Origin: JALSHZ01 sp964614535
GTDB taxonomy: Bacteria; Pseudomonadota; Gammaproteobacteria; UWMA-0217
Reading direction: 5' to 3'
DNA length: 42,162 bases
Assembly: GCA_964614535.1 (NCBI GenBank)
Contig: CAZTOZ010000014.1
Location: forward strand, 1-42,162
The position numbers and the translations under genes were made by a program. Below, in pieces: positions 7,780-16,379 of this stretch (position 1 is its first letter; every line of letters begins with the position of its first letter). The notes below the pieces were generated by a model, which saw nothing but the letters and a program-made list of their open reading frames with translations, was not told the origin of the DNA and searched no databases.

Positions 7780-10607
7780 CGCCGTTGCCCCGAATGCAGC
7801 AAGCCCAGCAGCGCTGCCGGATGCAGCACGCCACGATGACCGTGTCGCTGCAGCTGTGAGCGGCAGGAGAAGCCGGTGGCCAGCAGCGTCTCCTCGTCCT
7901 GCAGCCGTGGCTGCCAGTTCTGGGCAAAGATCCGCCGCGACAACGACGCGTTCTCCGTTTCGTGTCCGAACAGTCCGGCCATCCCGCAGCAGCCAGCGTT
8001 CTCCACCGTGAGGGTGAGGCCGAAGGCGGCATAGATGCGTTGCCAGCAGACCGCCTCGTCGGGATCGCCGCTCTGCTCCTGACAGTGGGGGAAGAGCCGG
8101 AAGGTGGTGGTTTCGCTCTCCAGCTGTCGCGGTCGGCAACGGCCGGTCTCGATCTCGCCCCGGAGCCAGCGTGCCAGCGATGTCACCCGGTAGCGGGGCG
8201 GTTCGCCGAGAATGGCGGTGTATTCGCGGTCGTGCAGCGGCCGGAGGGCCGGCTCCAGCGCCAGCAGCGGGCGACCCAGCGCGGCCAGCCGGTCGAGCGC
8301 GTCGCGATGACGACGGGCGATGCGTGCGAAGCGCCGGCGCAGGCCGTTGACGTGTAACGCCTTGCCACTGTCCAGCACCGGTGCGAGGTGGACACGGTAG
8401 CCCAGCGCCGTCAGCAGCCGCAGGCTGGCGTCGATGGTGAGGCCGTCGAAGCTGGCATGGAAGGCGTCCGGCAGCAGAATCAGGTCGGCAGCGGTGGGTG
8501 GCTGCGGACGAAGTCGCCCCGCGGGTGGCTGGAAGCGGGGTGGATCGCAAAGCCCGATCCGCTTCACCGCGGCCCGGCCGAGCCGGCTGTGGAGCAGGGC
8601 GTTGCTCAGCCGGGGCAGCCGCCGGCCGATGGCTGTGGCCGGCTCCAGCATGGCGTACAGATGATCCCGCAGCGGCCGACGCTGCTCACGGTAACGGGCC
8701 TCGAGAAAGCGCGATTTCATCTCCGGGATATCGACGCCGACCGGGCAGTCGTTGCCACAGCTGCCGCAGGAGAGGCAGAGGCGGAGCGAATCGGCCAGCG
8801 CCGACGTCAGCGCCGGCGTCGGGTCACGCAGCCAGTGGCGCAGCATCGCCGCGCGCCCCTTGGGGGAGTGACGCTTGTCCCGCAACGCCTTGTAGCTGGG
8901 GCAGAGGGCGGAATCGGGGGTGAAGTTCTGGCAGAGGGCGTTGCCGTTGCAGGCCAGCGCACCGGCGTAGTCTTGGGCCAGCGGTTTCGGGATACGGGCA
9001 TCGTTCTCGCCACGGAACGGTGCGCCATCGAGCGGTGTCACCGGCCGGCCGTCGGGGGTGGCCAGCTTGCCGGGATTGAAGCGGTCGTCCGGGTCGAACA
9101 GTGCCTTGATCTCGCGCAACACCGGCATCAGCTCGGGGCCGAAGAAGCGGGGCGCGTATTCGCCGCGAAAGCCCTTGCCATGTTCGCCCCAGAAGACGCC
9201 GCCGAAGTGGGCCACCAGCGCCGCCACCTCGTCGCTGATCTGGCGAACCAGGGCGCGATCCGATGGCCGTTTCATGTCCAGTGCCGGACGCAGATGGAGG
9301 CAACCGACATCGGCATGGCCATACATGCCGTAGCACAGCCCGTGGCGGTCGAGCAGGGCGCGTAGTGCACGGACGTACTCGGGCAGCCGGTGCGGCGGCA
9401 CCGCCGTGTCCTCGACGAAGGCCAGTGGACGCCGGTCGCCATCGACGCGGAGCGCGCCGAGCAGGCCCACGGCGCGGCGGCGGATCTCCAGCAGTGGCCC
9501 GATCCGGGCGGGGTCTCGTGCCGGCAGTGTCGCCATCACGCCAGGCCCGTCGTCGGCCGCGGCGAGCACGCGGCCGATCGCCCTTTCCAGCGCCGCTTCG
9601 TCGTCGGCCAGCAGTTCCAGGTAGGCGACACCGCGAGCGCGGTCGGGGAGCCGCCCGGCGCGGATCAGGCCGGCTCGCCGGGCCTGGTCGAGGAGATGGT
9701 CGTCCAGCACCTCGATCGCCACCGGGTCGGCCTCGAGCAGCGCCGGCAGATGATCGAGCGTGGCCAAAAAGTCGTCATGGGCCACCACCACCAACGCCTG
9801 GTGGCGGGGCCGGGGCACCAGCTTCAAGGTCACCCCGGTCACCAGTGCCAGCGTTCCCTCCGAACCGGCCAGCAGGTATTGCGGGTCGAACCAGCCGTCG
9901 CGGCCGATGGCGCGGGCCAGATTGTAGCCGGTCAGGCCCCGATTCATCTTCGGAAAGCGGGCGTCGATGGCCTCGCGCCGCTCGTGGAGCAGCCCGTGGA
10001 GGTGGCGCAGCAGCCGGTTGTCGGGGTGGTCGCCGGTGAGAGCCTCGAGCCGGGTCGGGCCGATCCGCAGCGGCCGACCGTTGGCCAGCACCAGGTCGAG
10101 TGCCTCGATGTAGTCGGAGGTCTTGCCCCAGTGGCGTGAGCCCTTGCCCGCGGCGTCGGTGGCCACCATTCCGCCAATCGTGGCCCGGGAGCCACTGGAG
10201 ACGTCCGGAGGGAAGAAGAGATCGTGTCCGGCCAGAAAGCGGTTGAGCCCGTCGAGCGTAACCCCCGGCGCCACCGTCACCGTCCGGGCCGCCGTATCGA
10301 GCGCGACGATGCGATCGAGATGACGGCTGGTATCGATGATCAGTCCGTGGTTCAGCGACTGCCCGTTGGTGCCCGTGGCGCCGCCACGGGCAGTGATCGG
10401 CAGCGATGGGGAGCGCCTGGAAACGACGGTAACCAATAGAGATATATCATTGATATCCTTGGGATAGACGACGAGTTCCGGCAGCAGCTCATAGAGGCTG
10501 TTGTCGGTCGAGCCGGCAATTCTCGAGTCGATGCCGCTCTCGATGTCGCCCCGAAAACCGGCGTCGCGGAGCAGCTGGGACCAGGAGATGGAACGGTCGG
10601 CGGGCAT
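7776..10607 (-). CDS. ydiJ: FAD-linked dehydrogenase with Fe-S and cysteine-rich domains (YdiJ-type D-2-hydroxyglutarate dehydrogenase)
   Basis: A 943-residue fusion protein close to E. coli YdiJ (about 1018 residues). In order: an FAD-binding PCMH domain (ITARGGATGTNGQSL near residue 75, SSGSRATIGGMVATDAAGKGS), an FAD-oxidase C-terminal domain (YGMYGHADVGCLHLRP), and a ferredoxin-like part with CNGNALC and a full LSCGSCGNDCPVG cluster motif. It ends with a cysteine-rich CCG domain (VENAGCCGMAGLFGHE). The family oxidises D-2-hydroxy acids such as D-2-hydroxyglutarate. I start at the ATG at 10607 (MPADRSISW). The frame is open upstream but there it only translates the tRNA-Leu gene. It lies between the tRNA and hrpB on one strand. 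The exact 2-hydroxy acid is inferred from family. Confidence 0.88.
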   Translation of the reverse strand: MPADRSISWSQLLRDAGFRGDIESGIDSRIAGSTDNSLYELLPELVVYPKDINDISLLVTVVSRRSPSLPITARGGATGTNGQSLNHGLIIDTSRHLDRIVALDTAARTVTVAPGVTLDGLNRFLAGHDLFFPPDVSSGSRATIGGMVATDAAGKGSRHWGKTSDYIEALDLVLANGRPLRIGPTRLEALTGDHPDNRLLRHLHGLLHERREAIDARFPKMNRGLTGYNLARAIGRDGWFDPQYLLAGSEGTLALVTGVTLKLVPRPRHQALVVVAHDDFLATLDHLPALLEADPVAIEVLDDHLLDQARRAGLIRAGRLPDRARGVAYLELLADDEAALERAIGRVLAAADDGPGVMATLPARDPARIGPLLEIRRRAVGLLGALRVDGDRRPLAFVEDTAVPPHRLPEYVRALRALLDRHGLCYGMYGHADVGCLHLRPALDMKRPSDRALVRQISDEVAALVAHFGGVFWGEHGKGFRGEYAPRFFGPELMPVLREIKALFDPDDRFNPGKLATPDGRPVTPLDGAPFRGENDARIPKPLAQDYAGALACNGNALCQNFTPDSALCPSYKALRDKRHSPKGRAAMLRHWLRDPTPALTSALADSLRLCLSCGSCGNDCPVGVDIPEMKSRFLEARYREQRRPLRDHLYAMLEPATAIGRRLPRLSNALLHSRLGRAAVKRIGLCDPPRFQPPAGRLRPQPPTAADLILLPDAFHASFDGLTIDASLRLLTALGYRVHLAPVLDSGKALHVNGLRRRFARIARRHRDALDRLAALGRPLLALEPALRPLHDREYTAILGEPPRYRVTSLARWLRGEIETGRCRPRQLESETTTFRLFPHCQEQSGDPDEAVCWQRIYAAFGLTLTVENAGCCGMAGLFGHETENASLSRRIFAQNWQPRLQDEETLLATGFSCRSQLQRHGHRGVLHPAALLGLLHSGQRR

Positions 10608-10688
10608 GGGCGAATGATGGCGCAAAAGCGTTGTCGCTGCACGGTGTGGCGAGCGTGCGATCGACCGATCGAGCGGGGTGGGTGGAGA

Positions 10689-10775
10689 TGGTGCCGAGGG
10701 TCGGAGTCGAACCGACACGGGGTTTCCCCCACTGGATTTTGAATCCAGCGCGTCTACCAATTTCGCCACCCCGGC
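10689..10775 (-). tRNA. tRNA-Leu, anticodon CAA
   Basis: An 87-nt leucine tRNA on the minus strand. The acceptor stem is GCCGGGG with CCTCGGC (one G-T pair), followed by discriminator A and an encoded CCA. The anticodon stem is CTGGA/TCCAG with loop TTCAAAA, placing CAA at positions 34-36. A long variable arm (TGGGGGAAACCCC region) and the T-arm GGTTCGACTCC confirm a class II tRNA. It matches E. coli tRNA-Leu(CAA) closely. Confidence 0.97.
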
Positions 10776-10787
10776 AGGGGAGCGGGG

Positions 10788-10817
10788 ATTCTAGCGGATC
10801 GCTGCTGGCCGGATCAA
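10788..10817 (-). promoter_or_regulatory. Probable promoter of tRNA-Leu
   Basis: On the minus strand, TTGATC (10817-10812) and TAGAAT (10793-10788) are separated by 18 bp, a reasonable sigma-70 match. The -10 box ends 12 bp before the tRNA 5' end. It probably also drives ydiJ and hrpB by read-through, since no terminator follows the tRNA. Confidence 0.5.
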
Positions 10818-10872
10818 TGGATCTTTGCTGGCCGACGATGGCAACGGCGTGCGCATCCGGTCCAGGCTGTCG

Positions 10873-10881
10873 TGCTACCAT
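10873..10881 (+). promoter_or_regulatory. Possible extended -10 element of queA
   Basis: TGC-TACCAT fits an extended -10 element. Transcription would start about 2-3 nt before the queA ATG, and no Shine-Dalgarno is visible in front of that ATG, so the mRNA could be almost leaderless. The -35 region is unremarkable. Confidence 0.3.
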
Positions 10882-10890
10882 GCCGCCGCC

Positions 10891-11916
10891 ATGCGCACCA
10901 GCGACTTCCAATACGAGCTGCCCGATGAGCTGATCGCCCAGCATCCGCTGCCGGATCGCAGCGCCAGCCGTCTGCTCCATCTCGATGCCGACGGACGGCT
11001 TCACGACCGCGAGTTCCTGGACGTGGCCGGGCTGTTGCGCCCCGGTGATCTGCTGGTGTTCAACAACACCCGGGTGCTGGCGGCTCGGCTGTTCGGGCGC
11101 AAGGCCAGCGGGGGGCGGCTGGAGATTCTGATCGAACGGCTGCGCAGCGAACACGAGGCGCTGGCCCATCTGCGCGTCAGCCGCTCACCGCGGCCCGGCG
11201 CGGTGCTGCATCTGGACGGCGGTTTCGAGGTGACGATGACCGGCCGCGAGGGGGCATTGTTCGTGCTGCGCAGCGAGACGCCGTGGGCCGAGATCCTCGA
11301 CCGCGTCGGCCACATGCCGCTACCGCCCTATATCGAGCGCGCCGATGAAGCGGCCGACCAGACACGCTACCAGACCGTCTATGCCTCCCGTCCCGGCGCG
11401 GTGGCGGCACCGACGGCCGGCCTGCATTTCGACCGGCCGCTGCTCGATGCGCTGCATGATCGGGGCATCGAGATGGCCGAAGTGACGCTGCACGTCGGCG
11501 CGGGCACGTTCCAGCCGGTGCGGGCCGAACACATCGAGGACCACCAGATGCATGCCGAGTGGCTCGAGGTGCCGGTGGAGACGGTGAAGGCGGTGGCGGC
11601 CTGCCGCGCCCGGGGCGGGCGGGTGGTAGCCGTCGGCACCACCTCGGTACGCAGCCTGGAGACGGCCGCGGCCACTGGCGAGTTGGCGCCTTTCGCCGGT
11701 GACAGCCGGCTGTTCATCACCCCCGGCTACCGCTTTCGTGTCGTCGATGCGCTGCTGACCAACTTCCATCTGCCGCAATCGACGTTGCTGATGCTGGTCT
11801 GCGCCTTTGCCGGCTTCGAGCCAGTGATGGCGGCCTACCGTCATGCGGTGGCCCGCCGCTACCGTTTCTTCAGCTATGGTGATGCCATGTTTCTGGAGCG
11901 TTCCGATGCGGTTTGA
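10891..11916 (+). CDS. queA: S-adenosylmethionine:tRNA ribosyltransferase-isomerase QueA
   Basis: A 341-residue enzyme that transfers and isomerises the ribosyl part of S-adenosylmethionine onto preQ1-modified tRNA, giving epoxyqueuosine at position 34. Visible family features are YELPDELIAQHPLPDRSASRLL at the N-terminus (quoted here only as its first and last residues: YELPDEL ... SRLL), VFNNTRVLAARLFG, YQTVYA..GAVAAPTAGLHF, HVGAGTFQPV and VGTTSVRSLE. Length is normal (340-356). I chose the ATG at 10891 over a frame opening 22 codons upstream because that extension has no homologous character. The coding region overlaps tgt by 11 bases, making a queuosine operon. Confidence 0.96.
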   Translation: MRTSDFQYELPDELIAQHPLPDRSASRLLHLDADGRLHDREFLDVAGLLRPGDLLVFNNTRVLAARLFGRKASGGRLEILIERLRSEHEALAHLRVSRSPRPGAVLHLDGGFEVTMTGREGALFVLRSETPWAEILDRVGHMPLPPYIERADEAADQTRYQTVYASRPGAVAAPTAGLHFDRPLLDALHDRGIEMAEVTLHVGAGTFQPVRAEHIEDHQMHAEWLEVPVETVKAVAACRARGGRVVAVGTTSVRSLETAAATGELAPFAGDSRLFITPGYRFRVVDALLTNFHLPQSTLLMLVCAFAGFEPVMAAYRHAVARRYRFFSYGDAMFLERSDAV

Positions 11917-13012
11917 ACTCGATACCACTGACGGCCGGGCGCGGCGCGGACGGCTGATCTTTCCCCGTGGCGTGGTGGAGACGCCGGCCTTCATGCCGGT
12001 GGGCACCTACGGCACCGTCAAGGCGATGACGCCGGAGGAGCTGCGCCAGACCGGTGCCCAGATCATTCTTGGCAACACCTTCCACCTGATGTTACGGCCG
12101 GGGACGGAGATCGTCTCGCGGCATGGCGATCTGCACGACTTCATGCAGTGGGACGGCCCGATTCTCACCGACTCCGGAGGCTTCCAGGTCTTCAGTCTGG
12201 CGCAGATGCGCAAGATCAGCGAGCGCGGCGTCACCTTTCGCTCGCCGGTGGACGGCGCCACCGTCGAACTGACGCCGGAGCGTTCGATGGCGGTGCAGCG
12301 GGCGTTGGGGTCGGACATCGTCATGATCTTCGACGAGTGCACGCCGTATCCGGCGACGGAGGCGCAGGCGGCCGCGTCGATGCGCCTGTCGCTGCGCTGG
12401 GCCGAGCGCAGCCGCGAGGCCCACGGTGACAATCCGGCGGCGCTGTTCGGGATCGTTCAGGGCGGGATGTACGAAGCGCTGCGCCGCGAGTCGGCGGAGG
12501 GTCTGCGGGCGATCGGTTTCGACGGCTACGCCATCGGCGGCCTCTCGGTCGGCGAACCGAAGAACGAGCGCGAAGCGGTGCTCGACTTCACGCTGCCCTG
12601 TCTGCCGACCGATGCGCCGCGTTACCTGATGGGCGTCGGCAAGCCGGAGGACATCGTCGAGGCGGTGCGCCGGGGCGTCGACATGTTCGACTGTGTGATC
12701 CCGACCCGCAATGCCCGGACCGGCTTTCTCTACACCCGCCACGGTGTGCTCAAGATCCGCAACAGCCGCTACCGCGATGACACCCGGCCGGTGGACGAGC
12801 AGTGCGACTGCTATACCTGCCGCCACTATTCGCGGGCCTATCTGCGGCATCTGGACAAATGCGGCGAGATTCTCGGGGCCCGGCTCAACACGATTCACAA
12901 TCTCCACTACTACCAGCAGTTGATGGGCGCGCTGCGTCAGGCCATCGAGCAACGGCGGCTGCCGGCCTGGATCGACGATTTCTATGCTCGCCAGGCGGCG
13001 GGTGTGGCATAA
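11906..13012 (+). CDS. tgt: tRNA-guanine transglycosylase Tgt
   Basis: A 368-residue enzyme that swaps guanine for preQ1 at position 34 of tRNAs with GUN anticodons. The nucleophile region is ILTDSGGFQVFSL, with Asp89 as the general acid/base position. DCVIPTRNARTGFLYT near residue 252 holds the second catalytic aspartate, and CDCYTCRHYSRAYLRHL near 300 carries the CxCxxC...H zinc site. Length is close to the usual 370-375. The start at 11906 (MRFELDTTDG) lies inside the end of queA, consistent with translational coupling. An earlier in-frame ATG only adds residues translated from queA. Confidence 0.97.
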   Translation: MRFELDTTDGRARRGRLIFPRGVVETPAFMPVGTYGTVKAMTPEELRQTGAQIILGNTFHLMLRPGTEIVSRHGDLHDFMQWDGPILTDSGGFQVFSLAQMRKISERGVTFRSPVDGATVELTPERSMAVQRALGSDIVMIFDECTPYPATEAQAAASMRLSLRWAERSREAHGDNPAALFGIVQGGMYEALRRESAEGLRAIGFDGYAIGGLSVGEPKNEREAVLDFTLPCLPTDAPRYLMGVGKPEDIVEAVRRGVDMFDCVIPTRNARTGFLYTRHGVLKIRNSRYRDDTRPVDEQCDCYTCRHYSRAYLRHLDKCGEILGARLNTIHNLHYYQQLMGALRQAIEQRRLPAWIDDFYARQAAGVA

Positions 13013-13065
13013 TACGCCCCATTTTTCAGGGCCGCCCGACCGTGGCCCGCCAACCGGAGTACCCC

Positions 13066-13392
13066 ATGGATTTCTTCATCGACAACGCTTACGCCCAGGG
13101 CGCGCAGCAGCAGGGCGACCCGCTCGGTTTTCTCATCATGATCGGCGTCTTCTTCGCCATCATGTACTTCATGATCATCCGTCCGCAGAACAAGCGGGCC
13201 AAGGAGCACAAGGCACTGCTCGATGCCTTGACCAAGGGAGACGAGGTGGTCACCAACGGCGGCCTGCTCGGCAGGATCACCGCGCTCGACGAAAACTTCA
13301 TCACGATGAAGGTGGCCGACGGCGTCGAGGTTCAGGTGCAGCGCCAGGCGATCGCCGCCGTCATGCCGAAGGGCACGCTGAAAAAGAAATAA
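13066..13392 (+). CDS. yajC: Preprotein translocase accessory subunit YajC
   Basis: A 108-residue inner-membrane protein that associates with SecD and SecF and helps SecYEG-driven export. The N-terminus is short and polar, with the typical AYAQGAQQQ stretch. One transmembrane segment follows (about residues 20-37, FLIMIGVFFAIMYFMIIRPQ, ending in the hallmark IIRPQNKR). The cytoplasmic part has KGDEVVTNGGLLGRI and a basic tail, KKK. The start at 13066 is preceded by CCGGAG. It lies 53 bp after tgt and ahead of secD, the standard order in proteobacteria. Confidence 0.95.
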   Translation: MDFFIDNAYAQGAQQQGDPLGFLIMIGVFFAIMYFMIIRPQNKRAKEHKALLDALTKGDEVVTNGGLLGRITALDENFITMKVADGVEVQVQRQAIAAVMPKGTLKKK

Positions 13393-13399
13393 CCGCATC

Positions 13400-13415
13400 G
13401 CTGCCCGCGGGCAGC
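13400..13415 (+). repeat. Perfect palindrome between yajC and secD
   Basis: GCTGCCCGCGGGCAGC is a 16-bp perfect palindrome located 8 bp after the yajC stop. The RNA would form a compact hairpin. No T-run follows, so it more likely modulates the relative amounts of YajC and SecD mRNA than ends transcription. Confidence 0.45.
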
Positions 13416-13443
13416 GTCGTCTCTGCCAAGGATTCCCCCGCCA

Positions 13444-15291
13444 ATGAACCGATATCCACTGTGGAAGTACCTCCTGATCGTGGTCGTCGTGCTGGTCGGG
13501 CTGCTCTATGCGCTGCCCAATCTGTTTCCCGAGGACCCGTCGCTACAGATCAGCCCCGCCACCCATGAGCCGTTGACGCAGGCCGACCACGACCGCGTCG
13601 TCGCGGTACTGAAAGAGAAGGGCCTGGCGTTCAAGTCGTCGAGCTTTCATCCCGAGATGGTGATGGTGCGCTTCCACGACACCGAGACCCAGCTGGCCGC
13701 GTTCGACGAGGTCAAGGGCGCGCTCGGTTCCCGCTACGTGGTGGCGCTCAATCTGGCGCCGGCCACGCCGGCCTGGTTGCGGGGGCTCAACGCCAAGCCG
13801 ATGTATCTCGGGCTCGATCTGCGCGGTGGCGTCCACTTCCTGCTGGAGGTGGACATGAAGGCCGCAATCGACAAGGCGCTGGAACGCTCGCGCACCGATT
13901 TCCGCAACGCGCTGATGGAGGAGAAGATCCGCTCGCGAGGCATCCGGCGCGACGGCGACCGCATCACCCTCAAGTTCAAGCGCGCCGCCGAGCGTGAGCA
14001 AGCGTTGGCGGTCCTGAAAGAGAATTTCCGCGGCGAATTCGACTTCGACACCGAGGATCGTGACGATGGCAGTTATATCGTCGCCAGGCTCGACGACAAG
14101 CATGTCGTCGAGCTGAAGCGGTTTGCGCTGAAGCAGAACATCACCGCGTTGCGCAAGCGGGTCAACGAGCTGGGCGTGGCCGAGCCGATCATCCAGCAGC
14201 AGGGGCTGGAGCGGATCGTCGTGCAGTTGCCGGGCGTGCAGGACACGGCGCGGGCCAAGAAGATTCTCGGCGCCACCGCGACGCTGGAGTTCCGCATGGT
14301 GGACGAGCAGGGTGATCCCTATGCCGCCCAGGCCAGTGGCCGCGTGCCGCCGCAGGACAAGCTCTTCTTCGAGCGCAACGGCAACCCCATTCTGCTGAAG
14401 AAGCGCGTCATCCTCACCGGGGAGTACATCACCGGCGCCGCTTCGGGTATCGACTCACAGACCGGCACGCCGTCGGTCAATATCACGCTGGACGGCAAGG
14501 GGGCGCGGATGTTCGCCAAGGCCACCGGCGAGAACATCAAGAAGCTGATGGCCGTGGTCTTCATCGAGACCAAGCCCGATGGTTCGAAGGTGGAGGAGGT
14601 CATCAACGTGGCGCGGATCCAGGACCAGCTCTCCAAGCGTTTTCAGATCACCGGGCTGGACAACCCGCGCGAGGCGCGCGATCTGGCGCTGCTGCTGCGA
14701 GCCGGCTCGCTGGCGGCGCCGATGTACTTCGTCGAGGAGCGTACCGTCGGCCCGAGTCTCGGCAAGGCCAATATCGAGAAGGGCTTCCTCTCGGTGGCCG
14801 TCGGCTTCGTGCTGGTGATGATCTTCATGGCGGTCTACTACCGCCTCTTCGGGATGGTCGCCAATGTGGCGCTGGCGCTGAACCTGGTGCTGATCATCGC
14901 GATACTGTCGATGATGCAGGCGACGCTGACGCTGCCGGGCATCGCCGGCATCGTCCTCACCGTGGGCATGGCGGTGGACGCCAACGTGCTGATCTTCGAG
15001 CGCATCAAGGAGGAACTGCGGCTCGGCAACTCGCCGCAGGCGAGCATCAATGCCGGTTACGAGCAGGCCTTCTCCACCATCATGGATGCCAATATCACCA
15101 CGCTGATCGCTGCGCTGGTGCTGTTCACTTTCGGCACCGGGCCGATCAAGGGGTTCGCGGTGACGCTGTCGATCGGCATCCTGTCGTCGATGTTCACCGC
15201 CATCGTCGTCTCCCGCGGCCTCATCAATCTCATCTACGGACGCAGGGCGCGGCTCGAGTCGCTGTCCATCGGAGGGGTCACCCATGCTTGA
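13444..15291 (+). CDS. secD: Protein translocase subunit SecD
   Basis: A 615-residue inner-membrane protein of the RND superfamily. With SecF it uses the proton gradient to pull secreted proteins out on the periplasmic side. There is a first transmembrane helix at about residues 8-26, a large periplasmic domain with the D1 motif YLGLDLRGGVHFLLEVD near residue 120, and five further helices from about residue 450. The latter include VGFVLVMIFMAVYYRLFG and the conserved GMAVDANVLIFERIKEE. Length matches E. coli SecD (615). The stop overlaps secF by 8 bases, so the two are translationally coupled. Confidence 0.97.
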   Translation: MNRYPLWKYLLIVVVVLVGLLYALPNLFPEDPSLQISPATHEPLTQADHDRVVAVLKEKGLAFKSSSFHPEMVMVRFHDTETQLAAFDEVKGALGSRYVVALNLAPATPAWLRGLNAKPMYLGLDLRGGVHFLLEVDMKAAIDKALERSRTDFRNALMEEKIRSRGIRRDGDRITLKFKRAAEREQALAVLKENFRGEFDFDTEDRDDGSYIVARLDDKHVVELKRFALKQNITALRKRVNELGVAEPIIQQQGLERIVVQLPGVQDTARAKKILGATATLEFRMVDEQGDPYAAQASGRVPPQDKLFFERNGNPILLKKRVILTGEYITGAASGIDSQTGTPSVNITLDGKGARMFAKATGENIKKLMAVVFIETKPDGSKVEEVINVARIQDQLSKRFQITGLDNPREARDLALLLRAGSLAAPMYFVEERTVGPSLGKANIEKGFLSVAVGFVLVMIFMAVYYRLFGMVANVALALNLVLIIAILSMMQATLTLPGIAGIVLTVGMAVDANVLIFERIKEELRLGNSPQASINAGYEQAFSTIMDANITTLIAALVLFTFGTGPIKGFAVTLSIGILSSMFTAIVVSRGLINLIYGRRARLESLSIGGVTHA

Positions 15292-16210
15292 GTCACGCAA
15301 TATCGATTTCATGGGCAAGCGCCGGATCAGCGCCATCGTCTCCGCCATTCTGGTGTTGGCGTCGATCCTGCTGATCGTCTTTCGCGGGCTCAATCTGGGG
15401 CTGGACTTCACCGGGGGCACGCTGGTGGAGGTGGGTTATGAGCAGCCGGCCGACCTCGACGCCGTGCGCCAGGCGCTGGAGGCCAAGGGCTTCGAGCGCG
15501 CCAGCGTGCAGTATTTCGGCACCTCGAAGGAGGTGCTGATCCGGCTGGCGCCGCGGGAGGGAGAGAACCGTTCGACGCTGGCCGACGAGATTCTCGCCAC
15601 GTTGCAGGCCGCCGCCGACGGCAAGGTGGAGATGCGCCGGGTCGAGTTCGTCGGCCCGCAGGTGGGCGAGGAGCTGCGCGAGGACGGTGGTCTGGCGATG
15701 CTCTATGCGCTGTTCGGCATCCTGATCTATGTCGCCTTCCGCTTCGAGTACCGCTTCTCCTTTGCCTCGATCATCGCGCTGGTGCACGACGTGCTGATCA
15801 CCCTCGGCTTCTTCGCGTTGACGCAGATGGAGTTCGACCTGACGGTGCTCGCCGCGGTGCTGGCGGTCATCGGTTACTCGCTCAATGACACCATCGTCGT
15901 CTTCGACCGCATCCGTGAGAACTTTCGCAAGATCCGTCGCGGCACGCCGGAGGAGGTGGTCAACACCTCGATCAACCAGACCCTGAGCCGTACCATCATC
16001 ACCTCGCTGACGACGCTGCTGGTGTTGTTGGCGCTGTTCTTCCTCGGTGGCGAGATCATCCACTCCTTTGCGGTGGCGCTGATCGTCGGTGTCGTCGTCG
16101 GCACCTACTCCTCCATCTACATCGCCAGCAATGCCGTGCTGGCGATGGGCGTCAGCCAGAAGGACCTGATCCCTGAGGAGCGCGACGACGAGCTGGACAG
16201 CATGCCGTGA
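15284..16210 (+). CDS. secF: Protein translocase subunit SecF
   Basis: A 308-residue partner of SecD with the standard six-helix layout. Helix 1 is at about residues 16-34, the periplasmic domain begins with LDFTGGTLVEVGY (40-52), and the remaining helices carry YSLNDTIVVFDRIRENF and SINQTLSRTIITSLTTLL. The start ATG at 15284 lies inside the end of secD. A 10-bp stem-loop 9 nt after the stop probably marks the end of the queA-tgt-yajC-secDF unit. Confidence 0.97.
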   Translation: MLESRNIDFMGKRRISAIVSAILVLASILLIVFRGLNLGLDFTGGTLVEVGYEQPADLDAVRQALEAKGFERASVQYFGTSKEVLIRLAPREGENRSTLADEILATLQAAADGKVEMRRVEFVGPQVGEELREDGGLAMLYALFGILIYVAFRFEYRFSFASIIALVHDVLITLGFFALTQMEFDLTVLAAVLAVIGYSLNDTIVVFDRIRENFRKIRRGTPEEVVNTSINQTLSRTIITSLTTLLVLLALFFLGGEIIHSFAVALIVGVVVGTYSSIYIASNAVLAMGVSQKDLIPEERDDELDSMP

Positions 16211-16219
16211 CGTCGGCGG

Positions 16220-16242
16220 GCCGGGAGACGCTGTCTCCCGGC
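16220..16242 (+). terminator. Stem-loop after secF
   Basis: GCCGGGAGAC (16220-16229) pairs perfectly with GTCTCCCGGC (16233-16242) around a 3-nt loop. The position straight after secF fits a transcript end. There is no U-tract downstream, so it is either a weak or Rho-assisted terminator or a 3'-end stabiliser. Confidence 0.55.
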
Positions 16243-16379
16243 ATCCTCCCCGCCGTGCCGCCATGGTCACGACGACGTCGGCACATGGGAAAAAGGCCCA
16301 AAGATGGTGGCGGCCGTTAAGCCATGGGGAAGCGGCTGCTATGCTCGGCGCCAAGACCGTCGCAAGATCAGGATGCCCG

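Noticed and set aside
7780..8550. 770-bp upstream extension of hrpB
   Set aside because: It lies entirely within the ydiJ-like coding region in another frame and has arginine/alanine-rich shadow composition. The GTG at 7779 fits the family length.
10608..10769. N-terminal extension of the ydiJ-like gene beginning MAKLVDALDSKSSGG
   Set aside because: It is the tRNA-Leu gene read as protein, a well-known artefact. The true start is the ATG at 10607.
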